In this document: in pieces, positions 43,164-54,832 of the stretch
Position numbering within the stretch: the stretch's first letter is position 1
Layout: every line of letters begins with the position of its first letter
NCBI GenBank assembly: GCA_007570785.1
Contig: ML660203.1
Coordinates: 8,118,638 to 8,182,637 of the forward strand
From: Antilocapra americana
Taxonomy: Eukaryota > Chordata > Mammalia > Artiodactyla > Antilocapridae
Reading direction: 5' to 3'
Length of the DNA: 64,000 bases
Program-made: the position numbers and the translations under genes
The notes under the pieces: model-generated
The model's input: only the letters and a program-made list of their open reading frames with translations
What the model was told of the DNA's origin: nothing
The model's database searches: none

Positions 43164-46100
43164 CACATTAATTGTACCTGAAATATTTCCACATTATTAT
43201 ATCATCATTATCATCACATCTAACATTCTTGGGTACTTCTCTGTGTGCTAGTTCCTATGCTAAGGATCTTCCATACCTGAAATCATTTAATCTTGATGAC
43301 AAGCTTAAAAACAGGTACTTGGATTATCCATATTACAGATGGGGAAATTGAGGCTTAAGAAGATGAACTGACTTGCCAAATCCTCACAGTTAGTAAGGAT
43401 AGAAATGAGACTTATGCCCTGGTCTGTCTTCAGTCCTCGCTGCACGCCTTTCCATCCTACTCCCCTTACAGATACTGAGCAGTGAGTGAGAAGAATGTGC
43501 CAAGTAGCGATGAGAAGACCCCGGTCCTGGTCTTCCTACCTGCATGACCTTGGACAAGTCACTTGCCGTCCGCTTTGTCCACTCCATCAATTCTTTCACC
43601 AGACAAGCATTTGCAAACCACTCAGCCACGCGCTGAGGACAGAACAATGAATAAAACATGAACACTGCCCTCCAAGAGATGACAGCCTAGCCTGAATCTC
43701 TTCACACACAGGAAAGCTCTAACCCCTGACCCACCTCTGTCACAGCGACGTGAAATGAAGAAAAGATGCCGAGGAACCTGACAAGTGCACAGCTCCAAAT
43801 GCTTCGAGGGTAAGTATTTCTGCGGCTGTTCATGGCTGCATATTATTTTATCCACTGGATGTTCCAAAACGTTCTCAATCATTCCCCTATTGTTGGGCAC
43901 TTAGTCCCAATTTGCTGCTATTATAGAAGAAGCTCTGATGCAGATTCATCCAAAGGAAATTATGCAAAAGGGAAAAAAAAAAGGCCAGATGCACAAAGAC
44001 GACGCAGCGCAACCTTCAGAATGACTGAAGGAAGATGAGTTCTTCATCTTAAACTTCTGAAGCTGCAAACCAAATTCATGCCCTTCCCCCAACCCATGGC
44101 CTTCCCCACCCTAAGCTGCTCCTCCTAACAACCATCTGGGGGGACAGCTTAGTGTGGTTTCAACCTCCCCACCCCTCCAGCCCTCCAGGTCCACAGGGCT
44201 CATGGATTTCCTTCAAGCCTGAGCCCATTCCTTCCTCATGGTTCTTACAGTTACCAAAGGGACCTTCCCAGACGCAGTCCTGTCCTGCTCCAGTGCAGGC
44301 CCCATACAGATCAAACACCTGCAAAGGTTTCTGGAGCCTCCAGGTTCCTGGGGAGGGAAGTGATGTTAGCTGAGTCCCTGCAGCGTGCCAACACTGCGCT
44401 AGGTCCTTTACGTAACAACCCTAAAATGGTCTCCTTGAGACAGGCGTGCTTGGCCACACTTTACAGATGAGGAAACTGAGGCTCAGATCAGCTAAGTGAG
44501 AGCCCAAGGGCACATGGCTAGGACACAGTGGAGCTGTGACTAGAGCTCAGGCCTGGCAGATTCCAGAGTTTTGCCAAAGACCCAAACACGTTGACTTTCT
44601 GAGTCACCTCCCAGCGCCCCCAGCCCCCTGCACCATCTGCTGCAGGCACACCAGACCACCTGTTCTTCAAACATGTCCGGATTTCCCTTCCCTCTGACCC
44701 ACGAGAGGGGTGCCCTTCCCCCCAGAGTTCTCAAAATTCCATTTGACTTTTGGTGCCCAGTGCCAAGGCTGCAATCTCCTTGAAGCCTTCTCTGATCACC
44801 AGAACAGGAATCCACGCCTACAGAGGCAATAGCTCATCCTTCACCTTCCCTGTGCCATGTCTATGTCTCTCCAGGCCAGACTGGGAGCCTGGGGAGGACA
44901 ATGATGCTTTGCCAGAGGCCATATAGGATCAGCAGCAGGTACTCAGGGAGTATTTTTCCAATTGAACAAAACCGAGTATGACCTCTGAAAAGAAATGTTG
45001 GGCTGCTGGCCAGGGGAAAGTGGCTCCACCTCACACTGCCTGGATTTGAATCCTGGCTCCCCCATGACCGATCTGTGTGACCTTGAGCAACTGTCTTTCC
45101 CTTGCTAGGCCTCAGTTCCCTTCATCTGTAAAATGGGGGGGAAGAATGACTTCTGCCTCAAAGGGCTTGTGTAGACTGTATGAGTGGTACAGTTAAGCCC
45201 TTAAAGCGGGTGCCTGGCACGTAGTAAATGCTCGATAAATGTTGGCTGCTACTATTCTTACCCATAAGCCTCCCACCCACAGAGGAAGCGGTGCCAGCCT
45301 GCTCCCACCCCCACCCGCCTACCCATGCGCAAGTCCCCTCCCCACCGGGCCTCCTCCTCACAGTCCCAGCTGATGTGCCTGCATTCCCTCCTTTGTATGT
45401 TCTGGTCACTGGGCTCCTGTCTAGTGTGGTGGGGGTGAGTGTCAGGGCCGGCCAGCCACAGAGCCAACCAGTCTTCCCCTGCAGCCAATGGGAGCACGGA
45501 GTCCAGAACATCCTCACTTCTGCGGGATCCTGGCCAGGAAGCAGAAAGCCATGGTCAGGCCCTCTCTCAGGCTTCTGGCCAGTATCTTTCTGCCTCCTAC
45601 CCCTCAGGACCCCAGGAGCACTAGGGCCTCAGAGCCACCCTTGCCTCACAAAACCCAACCCACTCTTGAACTCTCCACCAGGACCAGTCCTGGCACGTCA
45701 GTTGTCTGGCTCTGCCAGACACCAACCTGGTACTCCCAGACCTTGCCCCAGGTACAATGCCATGGTAAAGAGAGAGACTCTGGACTCAGTCACATTCTTT
45801 CCAGCTGTGCAACCTTAGGCAGGTGACACAACCTCTCTGAGCCTTAGTCATGTGTAAAAATGATAATAATAGCACCTACCTGTCAGAGTTGTTGGGAGAT
45901 AATGCAAAGCATACAGTAAGTGCTCAACAAATGTCCTCATTCTGATTGTATAATCACTGGTATTACTCCAGATGGAGATTATTATCTGCTTTTAATAAAT
46001 TGGGGTACAGAAGCCCAGACAGGCTCACCCGGACAACTGTGCTGGAGCCACACAGAGGCCCCTCCCACCTCAGCAGCCTAGGCAGGAGACCCTCTCCACT

Positions 46101-48068
46101 GCTCCTGGGGGCTCAGGTCCAGAACACGCCTAGGTACCCAGCATCCTCTTGGCTCTGGATACTCCCAAGAGGGACCAGGGCTCCAGGCCGACTATGCCTC
46201 AGCCCTTGCCCCTTAACTGGGACAAGGCAGCCTAGCAGCTGAGGCAGCCTGGCCTTGCCTTCTCACCTTTTGGGGTCAAGGGCTGGGAGACCAATGTAAG
46301 TCCCCCTCTAGAAGGCCGACTCAGGCTCCAGGCTATAACGCCAGCCCATCAGAGTCCTGTGTATGGAACGGCCATGGCAATAGGGAGGCAGGCATTTGGG
46401 CTACAAGAACCCCAAACCCATTAGAGGATGTGGGTACCTACGTGCTGGCACTCACACCCATTTGCCTGTGCCTTTGGACAAGTCATTCCTCCTCTCAAGG
46501 CCTCAGTCAATGTTTCAGTATTTCCTGAGTGAGCCCTCTGGGACCAGGCATGGCTCTTGTGCTGGTTCTGGGAAGCAGCTCTCCATGAAGCTCACCAAAT
46601 CAGGCTCAGGGAACTGAACATGGCCCAGGAAGGGTTTTAATGGGAATAAGGCCCCTTGCACTGATCTCCTCTAGGGCTGCCTCGAGGGGCCCCTTAGGAG
46701 CTATGCTCTGCGCACACACAAATACGGCACACGGGGTCACCAGTAGGCATGACCTCAGACTGGCCAGTGGAAGCCAGCTTCATCCCTGCACAGATCTGGC
46801 AGAGCATCCCTGGGCCATGGCGGCTCAGAGAGGAGGCTGGCACAGGCTGCCTCTGCCGCAGGCTCCATATGAAGGAACGGGTGGGCAGGAGGGTACACAG
46901 TCGCCTCTGTTCCCCACGTCCTTGCCCGGGACAGACAGCCCCGCTTCCTCCAGGGGTATCATTTGAGGTCCCGAGCCTTCAGCCTGGCCTAGTGGCTACT
47001 GAATCTGGAAGACTCCTAATGCTGGGAGGTGGGGGAGAGAGGGAGCAGCTGTAATCCCACCTGGTCCTGGAGAGGTTATAAACCTAGCCCTCTTACACTC
47101 CCACCTCTGGGTACAGAGGAGGAGATATGAAGTGATGGCAGGAACAAACGGTAGTGTCTCTCTCCCATCAAGGTGTTCTCAGAGCTTGTGGGGGTGGGAG
47201 TGGGTGAGCGCGGGGAAAGAGGTGGGCAAGGACCACAACCCGCATCCACAAAGGAGACCAGTATCCTCAGAACTCCTTCCTAGTCCTTGTCCAGACTCCT
47301 AAGCCATACCTCTGCCAAACAGTGGCCTTAGATGTGATAAGCACCCTGGTGGTTGCAGTCACTTGCACCCCCCAGCCCCCCGCAGCCATATACCATGCTG
47401 CCCCCCCAAGATCCCAGCCTCATGGGCCCTCGGACGTCCCCCAAGTGAGAAGGTGCCAGGCACAACTGGGACCACAAGTCCTCTCCTCTAACGTGTCAAT
47501 GCCAGGCCAGAAACCCCGTGGTCCTAGAGCCAAGTTCTATCCCCCTAGCTTTGGGAGACATGGAAGGGAGGTAGGATGGGGAATGAGCCAGAGTGGAGGA
47601 AGGTCTGCACCCAGAGGATGAGTGAGGACCAGAGCTCCCCAGCAACCCAGGCTCCAGTCAAGAGACCGTCTTGTAGCGTCTGAAGCCGGAGGAATATCCA
47701 GAGGGCTCTGGGCCTTCTCTGAGGAGGCAGGAGTGGTCTCCGAGAACGGAGAATGCGAGTGGGCCCATCCGGCACCCACCTAGCAAACATCCATCCTTAC
47801 AGCAAGCCTCAGCTCCTCGCCTGGCCACCTCTCTCTCCCGGCCTGGCGGGAGGCTGCAGACCCGGGAGGTCGGGAGGACCAGCGAGGACAGCCCCCACAC
47901 TGGCCAGAGGGCCGACAGCCTGCAAACTCAGTTCCTGCCGGTCTGCCTCCCACTCCTCGTCCTCCCCCAGGGCTGGAGGCTGGGCCTCCGGGTAACGAGC
48001 CCCCGGCCCACCCCCACCCAAACCCACCCACGCCTCCCCCTGCCATCTGATCGCCAGCACGTGCCTAC

Positions 48069-48500
48069 CTGGGCCTGGGGGTCCCCATCTCGGGCGCGCG
48101 GGGCGGGGGGCGCCCCTCGGCTCCTGCGAGCCGTCAGGCCGCGGGGCGGGGCGGGCTCTGCGGAGCAGCCTGTTCCGCGACACCCCCGCCCGCTGATGGA
48201 TGCCGACTGCAGCAGCGGCGGCGGCGGCGGCGGCGGTGGCTCGTCGTGCGCCGGGGGCTGGGCACCGTGCCCACAGCCCCGGGCCTGGCGCCCGCCGCGC
48301 GGCCCGCCCCCGCCCCCGCCCGGCCTCCGCGCGCAGCCCGGGGGCCGCCGCCGCGCGCCCGCCTGCTCCCTCGCGGCGGCCGGGCCCCTGCCTCCACCTC
48401 CTCCCCGCCGGTCTCCCTCTCCCTCTCGCCGCTCTCCCGCTCCAGCAGGCTCCCAGGCCACCTCCTCCGGGGCGCCGTCACATCGGGCAGTCCCCGGGAC
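48069..48500 (-). other. EPB41L1: Probable non-coding first exon of EPB41L1 (5' end not determined)
   Basis: Within the CpG island the minus strand has a strong donor, GGCCCAG/gtaggc, with the exon ending at 48069. Spliced to c1 (32848), it would give a 5' leader. The far end given here is only a guess inside the CpG-dense core, because transcription start sites cannot be read from sequence. The tract is GC-rich, with a (CCG)n run in transcript sense. Alternative first exons are common in the 4.1 family, so this may be one of several. Confidence 0.5.
48216..48236 (+). repeat. (CGG)7 run in the CpG island
   Basis: There are seven perfect CGG units followed by TGG. In EPB41L1 transcript sense this is a (CCG)n run in the probable 5' leader. 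Short now, but of the kind that varies in length. Confidence 0.9.
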
Positions 48501-50696
48501 CCCGGCGGGAGAGCGCCTCGGGCGCTCAGTCCTGGGGCTCCGCGGCTCCCACCCTGGCCTGGGCCAGCCTCGGGTCCCCTCGCGCGGGGGCTCGGCAGGG
48601 AGAGAGGGAGAGGGGAGTGGGGGACGAAGAGGAGAGGCTCCCTGACTCAGAGGGGGTGACTCAGCCTCGGCCGCGCTCGGTGGGCCGGATACCCTCACCT
48701 CCCCTCCCCCGCAGCTCAGCGAGGGGCAGAACTTCCCCGGGAGTCCGCGCTCCTTCTCCTCCGGGGTGGGGGGCGGTATCGCAAACATCTCTCAGGGGTT
48801 CCTTGTGTGTACGTGTGTGTTTGTTCCTATGTGCTTCGGTGACAAATGGCGTGTGACGGTGGGGCCTGGCCGGTGTACAGCTGTTTCTGGAGATGCCGCG
48901 TAGGCATCCAGGCTCCAGGAAGGTGGGCTTGGGGGTGGCCAGGGGGCCTGCGGCACCGAGGTCCTGGCTCAAAACCAAGTGAAGCCGGGCTCCCCCCACC
49001 CCCACCCCCCAGCAGCGCTGTTACAACTCAGAAAGCCGTCCGGACCACCTTACCAGACCCACAGAGGAGAACCCCCAGCGGCCTGGGTTCCAGTCCAGCC
49101 CTGTCACGTGTCAACCAGGACCTTTGGGCTCACGGCTCTCCTGCTCTGGGCCTCACTTTGCCAATGAAAGAGCTGGATGTACCTGTCTCCACAACATGAT
49201 CCCCTGAGATTTCTGCCCACAGGTCCACATTTGCTGCCCACACGACCCCTGTTCACTGACCTGCCACCATCCCAGGCATACACATACACATTCTTTCATT
49301 CTTCAAATCATTCCTGAGTACCTACTGCATGCCAGCCACTGTTCTAGGTGCTGCAGAATCCACCACACTGGAAACTGGAGCTTCAAAGCTGGGACACCAC
49401 CCACCTGAGAACCAAGCCTCCACACCCTCCCTGCCCCTCCCCGCTGCATTTCCTTCAGTGTCCACCTCACCAATGGGCTGCGTCCCTTAATGTCCACCTC
49501 ACCAGGATCCATCTGCACTCCCACACTCCAGAGACAGGCAGCTCCTTGCATCCACTCCTCTCTCCCACGGCAGATGCTCCATCAGGAGCAACCTTCTACC
49601 CCAGGTTCTGATATCAACCTTAGATCCTCCACGGAACAAAGCTATGCCCCTCTTCCCAGCCCCTCTCAGAGAACCAAGACAGCAAGCATGTCCCTTCTCC
49701 CCACCCCCAAACCAAAGCCTTCTCTTCTCCAAGTTAAACATCACCAGCTCTTTCACCAGATGTTCCCAAGACAGCTTCCGGTGCCTCCACTCTGTCTGAG
49801 GCTCAGGAGTAGTCAGAGAGCAGAGAGCAGAAGGAAACCAGCTCCTCCAAGTCCTAGAGAACACGCCCTATCTCCAGATGGGAGACGTGAAGATGCACAA
49901 ATCAGCCCAGGCCAACTCCCAGAAGGACTGGAGTCCTGCTGGGCGGACTTCCCTACAGATGTCCTCTTTTGTCTGTGGACTTTTCAACCCCCAGCCTCCC
50001 AGAGTCAGTTCTTCCCAGGCCCTCCCCAGGCCCTTGGGGGTGTGGCCTTGGGCAGGTCACTTTTCCACACTAGAGTGCTCCGCTTGAGTTCAATTCACCA
50101 CATTTATTCAAATGAATGCGTGAAAGGACCAGTAAAACTTAGGAGTTACACCAGATCAATTTGTTGTTTGATAGACACATCTGCTAAGAGATTTTTTCTG
50201 ACTGCTTACTGCAAATATTTTTCTTCCAAATTGACACTCAGCCTCCTCTGCTTGCTGCCCTCCCCAACCCTGGGCTCCCGTGGGCCAGACCCAGCTGCCC
50301 AGATGGCACTGCCCACACAGGCCAGAGCCCTCTGTTCCTCCCAGTTCAACTCTCCTTCCCTCGACCCTCCTCCCCTTCCTTTCTTTCCCCAGGAAGGAGC
50401 CTTGCCCTCCCCTCCTCTCTCCTCCCCTCTGCTCCTCTCCCTTGGGGCAGAGCCACTTTCCCACCCTCCTCAGCTAGATGGAGCCTCTCACTTTCCCAGA
50501 AGAATCCAGGCTACATTCCAAAGACCAAGGCAGAACATTCCCAGATATGACTCTGGATTTAAACCCAAAGAGCTTGATTCCCTTCAGGTCAGTGGGACCA
50601 CACAGAAAACTGGGCTTCTTCTACTGCTATCATTATTATTCTTTATATTATTATTATTATTATTGACTAACTTTTTTTTTTTTTTTTTTACTTTTA

Positions 50697-50829
50697 AAAC
50701 AGTATTTATTTATTTGACTGCAGCAGGTCTTACTTGCATGTAGGATCTGGTTCCCTGACCAGGGATTGAACCTGGGCCCCTTGCATTGGGAGTGTGGAGT
50801 CCTAGCCACTGGACCATCAGGGAAGTCTC
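50697..50829 (-). mobile_element. CHR-type SINE, antisense
   Basis: In plus sense a T-run leads to atttatttgactgcagcagg, ccctgaccagggattgaacc and ccactggaccatcagggaag. Confidence 0.92.
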
Positions 50830-50841
50830 TAACATTTCTGT

Positions 50842-51192
50842 TTGTTGTTGTTCAGTAGCTAAGTTGTGTCTGACTCTTGTGATCCCATAGACTGCAGCAC
50901 ACCAGGCTTCCCTGTCCTTCAGAATCTCCCAGAGCTTGCTCAAACTCATGTCCAATCAGTCGATGATGCCATCCAACCATCTCATCCTCTGTCATCCCCT
51001 TCTCTCCCTGCCTTCAACCTTTCCCACCATCAGGGTCTTTTCCAATGAGTCGGCTCTTCACATCAAGTGACCAAAGTATTGGAGCTTCAGTTTCAGCAGC
51101 AGTCCTTCCTATGACTATTCTGGGTTGATTTCCATTAGGATGGACTGGTTTGATCTCCTTGCAGTCCAAGAGACTCTCATTTCTATGAGTAC
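50842..51192 (-). mobile_element. BovB LINE 3' end, antisense
   Basis: In plus sense it reads gctaagttgtgtctgactct, ctcaaactcatgtccaatca, gggtcttttccaatgagtcg and ttaggatggactggtttgat. Confidence 0.93.
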
Positions 51193-51819
51193 TTTCCAGT
51201 TTGCAAAGTACTTTCAGGCATCATCCTCACGTCCTGTGACACACTGTCACCCTCTCATTTTATAAACAGACAATTTGAGGCCCAGAGCAGTGAGTGGCTT
51301 GTCCAAGTTCACACTTGCCAAGTAACACTGATTTTCTGGACCAGACACTTTCCACTTCACCCCACAATAACTTTTTCCAGAGAAATCTGATTGGGGTGAG
51401 GGCACTCTGAAGAACAAACAGCCCCCTATAGGTATCAGTTGAAATCACTACCCCAGTTACTTGCCTTCCTTCATTCCCAGGACAGGGAAACTGAGACCCG
51501 AGACCAAGACCCAACCCAGAACCAAACCCTGGAGAAAGGTGAGGAGCCCAGGTGGAGGAAAAGAAGCCCCACCTTATCCCCCTCCCTCGATAAAGAGGGG
51601 CTCTCTGAATTCTGCTTCCAGCCCTGGCTCTGCCACTTCTTTGTGTTACTTGGGTAGATGATTTGATCTTTCTGAGCCTCAGTTAATTCCCTATAAAGTG
51701 GCAGAAATTCTTCCTGCTTTACTCCCTGAGTTTCTGTGACGGCAGATCAGCAGATGTCAGCAGAAGAGAAGGTCACCCCCTCTCTGGGCTGCTGAGGAGG
51801 TAGGAGAAAGTCTTTCTTC

Positions 51820-51955
51820 TTCTTTCTTTATTTTTTTTAGGCCATGCTGCGTGGCTTGTGGGATCTTAATTTCCCAATCAGGGATTGAACACGGGCCCTT
51901 GGCAGTGAAAGCCTGGCATCCAAACTACTAGACCACCAGGGAATTCCCAGAAAGT
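51820..51955 (-). mobile_element. CHR-type SINE, antisense
   Basis: In plus sense it reads gccatgctgcgtggcttgtg, ttcccaatcagggattgaac and tagaccaccagggaattccc. Confidence 0.92.
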
Positions 51956-52107
51956 CTTTCTTCTGAAATTTTAACTGGAGGGAACTTGACAGTACAAAAG
52001 TGCTAGGATACAGGAAAGCCAGGAATAGAATGAAAGTGATCTGCACCCCTGGCTGGGAAAGCAAAAACACAAGGTGTCAGCTACAGCCACCCCAAGCCCA
52101 CTGGTGG

Positions 52108-52445
52108 GGCAGCTGCTGCTGCTGCTGCGTCACTTCAGTCATGTCCGACTCTGTGGGGTTGACTGCAGCAGGTCTAAGTCGCTTCAGTTGTGTCCAACTC
52201 TCTATGCAACCCCATAGAGGGCAGCCCATTAGGCTTCCCTGTCCCTGGGATTCTCCAGGCAGGAACACTGGAGTGGGTTGCCATTTCCTTCTCCAATGCG
52301 TGAAAGTGGAAAGTGCAAGTGAAGTCGCTCAGTCGTGTCCGAGTTGTAGTGACCCCATGGACTGCAGCCCACCAGGCTCCTCCGTCCATGGGATTTTCCA
52401 GGCAAGAGTACTGGAGTGGGGTGCCATTGCCTTCTCTGACTGGTG
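52108..52445 (-). mobile_element. Bov-A2 type SINE, dimer, antisense
   Basis: Two similar Bov-A units occur in tandem: the first has gtgtccaactctctatgcaa, the second gtcgtgtccgagttgtagtg, and each is followed by a ggattctccaggca-like or ggattttccaggca segment. A (GCT)n run at the upstream end is typical. Confidence 0.94.
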
Positions 52446-53332
52446 GGGCAGAGACCAAACCAAATACTCAAGTAGGGTCCCTCCCACCCCACCCCTTTTA
52501 TCTTTTGAATGAGGAATCCAAGGCCTAGAGAAAAGTGGCAACTTGCCAAGGTCACCCCATTGGAGGTAATGGCCTCATGACTCCCAGTCACCAGGGATCC
52601 TGGATTCCTAGGTAGGCAGGGTGGGGTGGTGGGCACTGCTAGCGTAAGGATTTCATCTTTCATTTAGCAAACATTGATGTACACGCTGAGCCTCAGGAAG
52701 GCAAGAGGAACTGAGTAGCCTCTGTCCTAGAATTCACTGTCAGTACAGTGGCAGAGAATGGTACCTAAACCAGCACATCAGAGGGTGTTGTAAGATGAAT
52801 CACCACCACTTTCTGAGTACTCGATCTGTGCCTGGCACCAGTCACACATTCGTTTGTTTAATCCTTACAACAATTCTCTGGCATTGAAATTATTAACTCT
52901 TTTCATAGCAGGAGTCTCTGAGACTTGAGGATAACGACTTCCCAAAGTTCACTCAGCTAATAAATGGCAGGGCCAGGATGTGTCTGCCAGGTCTGTCCAA
53001 GGCCAAGCACTGAGCTTCAACCCTTATGCTTTGCTCCCTGCCTCTAGGGCTCTGCTGACCTACGAGCTAGCCACTACTCACATATAGCTTCTGAGCACTT
53101 GAAATGTGGCTCGTGCACATTGAGATGTGCTGTGAGTGTAAAATCCACACTAGATTTTGAAGATTTAACCAAAGAAATGTCCTATAGGACTTTAATATCT
53201 CCTTAACAATTTCTTTATTGCAATGATATTTTGGATGTATTCAGTTAAATAAAATATATCATTAGAATAATTTTATCTGTCTCTTTTGGCTTTTTTTTTT
53301 TCATGTGGCTATTAGAAAATTTAAAATCACAT

Positions 53333-53612
53333 ATGGGACATCCTTTGTGGTCAACTGGTTAAGAATCCACCTGCCAATGCAGGGGACTCTGGTTTGATCC
53401 TTGGTCCACGAAGATTCCAAGATTCTACAACTACTGAGCCCATGCTCTAGCGCTGGAGCTCCACAACTAGAGAAGCCACCTCAATGAGAAGCTCACGTAC
53501 CGCAACCAGAGAGTAATCTCCACTCACCTCAACTAGAGAAAGCTCACGCGCAGCAATGAAGACTCAGCACAGCCAAGTAAATAAATAAATACATTTTAAA
53601 ATAAGAAATAAA
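53333..53612 (+). mobile_element. CHR-type SINE, long form
   Basis: The head gggacatcctttgtggtcaa is followed by the extended body (agctccacaactagagaagc, gcagcaatgaagactcagca) and an AAATAAATA tail. Confidence 0.9.
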
Positions 53613-53805
53613 TAAAATCACATATGTGGCTAACAGCTGTGGCTCACAGATTTCTTTTGGTCAGCACCAGTTTAGATTCTCTGAAGTCCTAACCCAGCCC
53701 ATGGACCTTACAAAAGGGTTCCTGTGGGAGGGGATGCCTAAATGAAAGTGAGTAAAAGGCACGGTCCTAGGGAGGAAGGTATGTGACAGGGCAGGAGGGC
53801 AGCAG

Positions 53806-54022
53806 GGCCTGGGTGCATGCTAAGTCACGTCTGACTCTTTGTGACCCCATGGCTTAGTCCACCAGGCTCCTCTGTCCATGGGATTCTCCAGGCAAGAATA
53901 TTGGAATGGGTTGCCATGCCCTCCTCCAGGGAGCTTCCTGACCCATGGATTGAACCCATGTCTCTTATGTCTCCTGCATTGGCAGGCGGATTCTTTACTT
54001 CTAGGGCCACCTGGGAAGCCCC
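53806..54022 (-). mobile_element. Bov-tA SINE, antisense
   Basis: In plus sense it reads gtctgactctttgtgacccc, ggattctccaggcaagaata and agggccacctgggaagcccc. Confidence 0.93.
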
Positions 54023-54616
54023 AAGGGCCTGGGTGGGCTGAGCTGAATGAAGCCCCAGGCAGCTGAGAAGGGGGCCAGTTTATAGAGGAAATTACCAGAG
54101 CCAGACTTTCCAGAACAGCGTGATCAATGGGTCTGGGAAGTTCTGCCTGACAAGGCTGTTCTCGTTGATCCCAGGCATGCTCTGGAAGGCACTGCAGGGC
54201 AGCTGTGTCCGGGGGTGGGGAGCAGTCCGGGTGGATGGGCAGGATTGCCCACCTGGCAGGGACTTCCTGGCTGCCCCTAACGCTGCTCCCTCAGTCTCCC
54301 CCAAGAAACCTTTCGAAGAACTGCAGTCTCCAGACACCTCGCCATTCTCTCAAACCTTCTAGCCCAGACTGTGGGAACCACACATTCCTACATTATGTCA
54401 TGTTCTGACATGCGATGATGAAGCTACACGGAGGGTCACACAGTGCAAAGCACTTTTCCCTCCTTAGTGTGACAGTGTTGTAGAGCCCGGGGGCAATGGT
54501 TACCTCTGGGGAGAGGTCAAGCAGAGGGACAGAGGAGGTTCATTAATAGTGCAGGAGCTGTGTGACCTTGGGCAGGGCCCAAACCTCTCTGAGCCTCAGC
54601 TTCCACCACTGTACAA

Positions 54617-54832
54617 TGGGGTTTCCCCAGTGGCTCGGTGGTAAAGAATCCGCCTGCAATGCAGGAGACCCAGGTTCGATCCCTGGGTGGGGAAAATCCC
54701 CTGGAGGAGGAAATGGCAACCCACTCTAGTATTCTCGCCTGGAGATTCCCATGGACAGAGGAGCCTGGCGGGCTACATTCCAGTGTCACAAAGGGTCAGA
54801 TATGACTGAAGTGACTTAGCACACACAATGGG
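54617..54832 (+). mobile_element. Bov-tA SINE
   Basis: It reads gtttccccagtggctcggtg, aggttcgatccctgggtggg, ggaggaggaaatggcaaccc and gactgaagtgacttagcaca. Confidence 0.94.

Larger units (their letters stand above)
32849..48068 (-). other. EPB41L1: Putative intron 1, from the CpG-island exon to c1
   Basis: About 15.2 kb without a recognised exon. It holds the quasi-palindrome at 33.6-33.9 kb, two CA microsatellites, six CHR SINEs, a Bov-tA copy and MIR remnants near 39090-39300, 39715-39850, 41000-41220, 43205-43420, 44385-44560, 45035-45245 and 45775-45945. 46000-47900 is unique and increasingly GC-rich toward the island. Confidence 0.6.
47900..48780 (-). promoter_or_regulatory. EPB41L1: CpG island, likely EPB41L1 promoter
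   Basis: This is the only sustained GC- and CpG-dense stretch in the window. It has many GGGCGG/CCGCCC Sp1-type boxes (for example near 48137-48150) and no obvious TATA box. It lies upstream of the first coding exon in transcript sense. Two TGACTCA (AP-1 type) sites are on its outer edge at 48643-48649 and 48657-48663. The opposite strand could also be transcribed, as is common for CpG-island promoters. Confidence 0.75.

Noticed and set aside
47928..48788. 286-codon minus-strand frame in the CpG island as a protein gene
   Set aside because: GC-rich DNA gives long frames on both strands here (a plus-strand frame of over 200 codons overlaps it). The product is Pro/Arg/Gly low complexity. It is considered only as part of a possible leader.
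49490..50743. 417-codon plus-strand reading frame upstream of the CpG island
   Set aside because: The region is pyrimidine-rich and therefore poor in stops. The frame runs through a poly-T tract into an antisense CHR SINE, has low-complexity Pro/Ser/Leu composition, and shows no domain or splice pattern.
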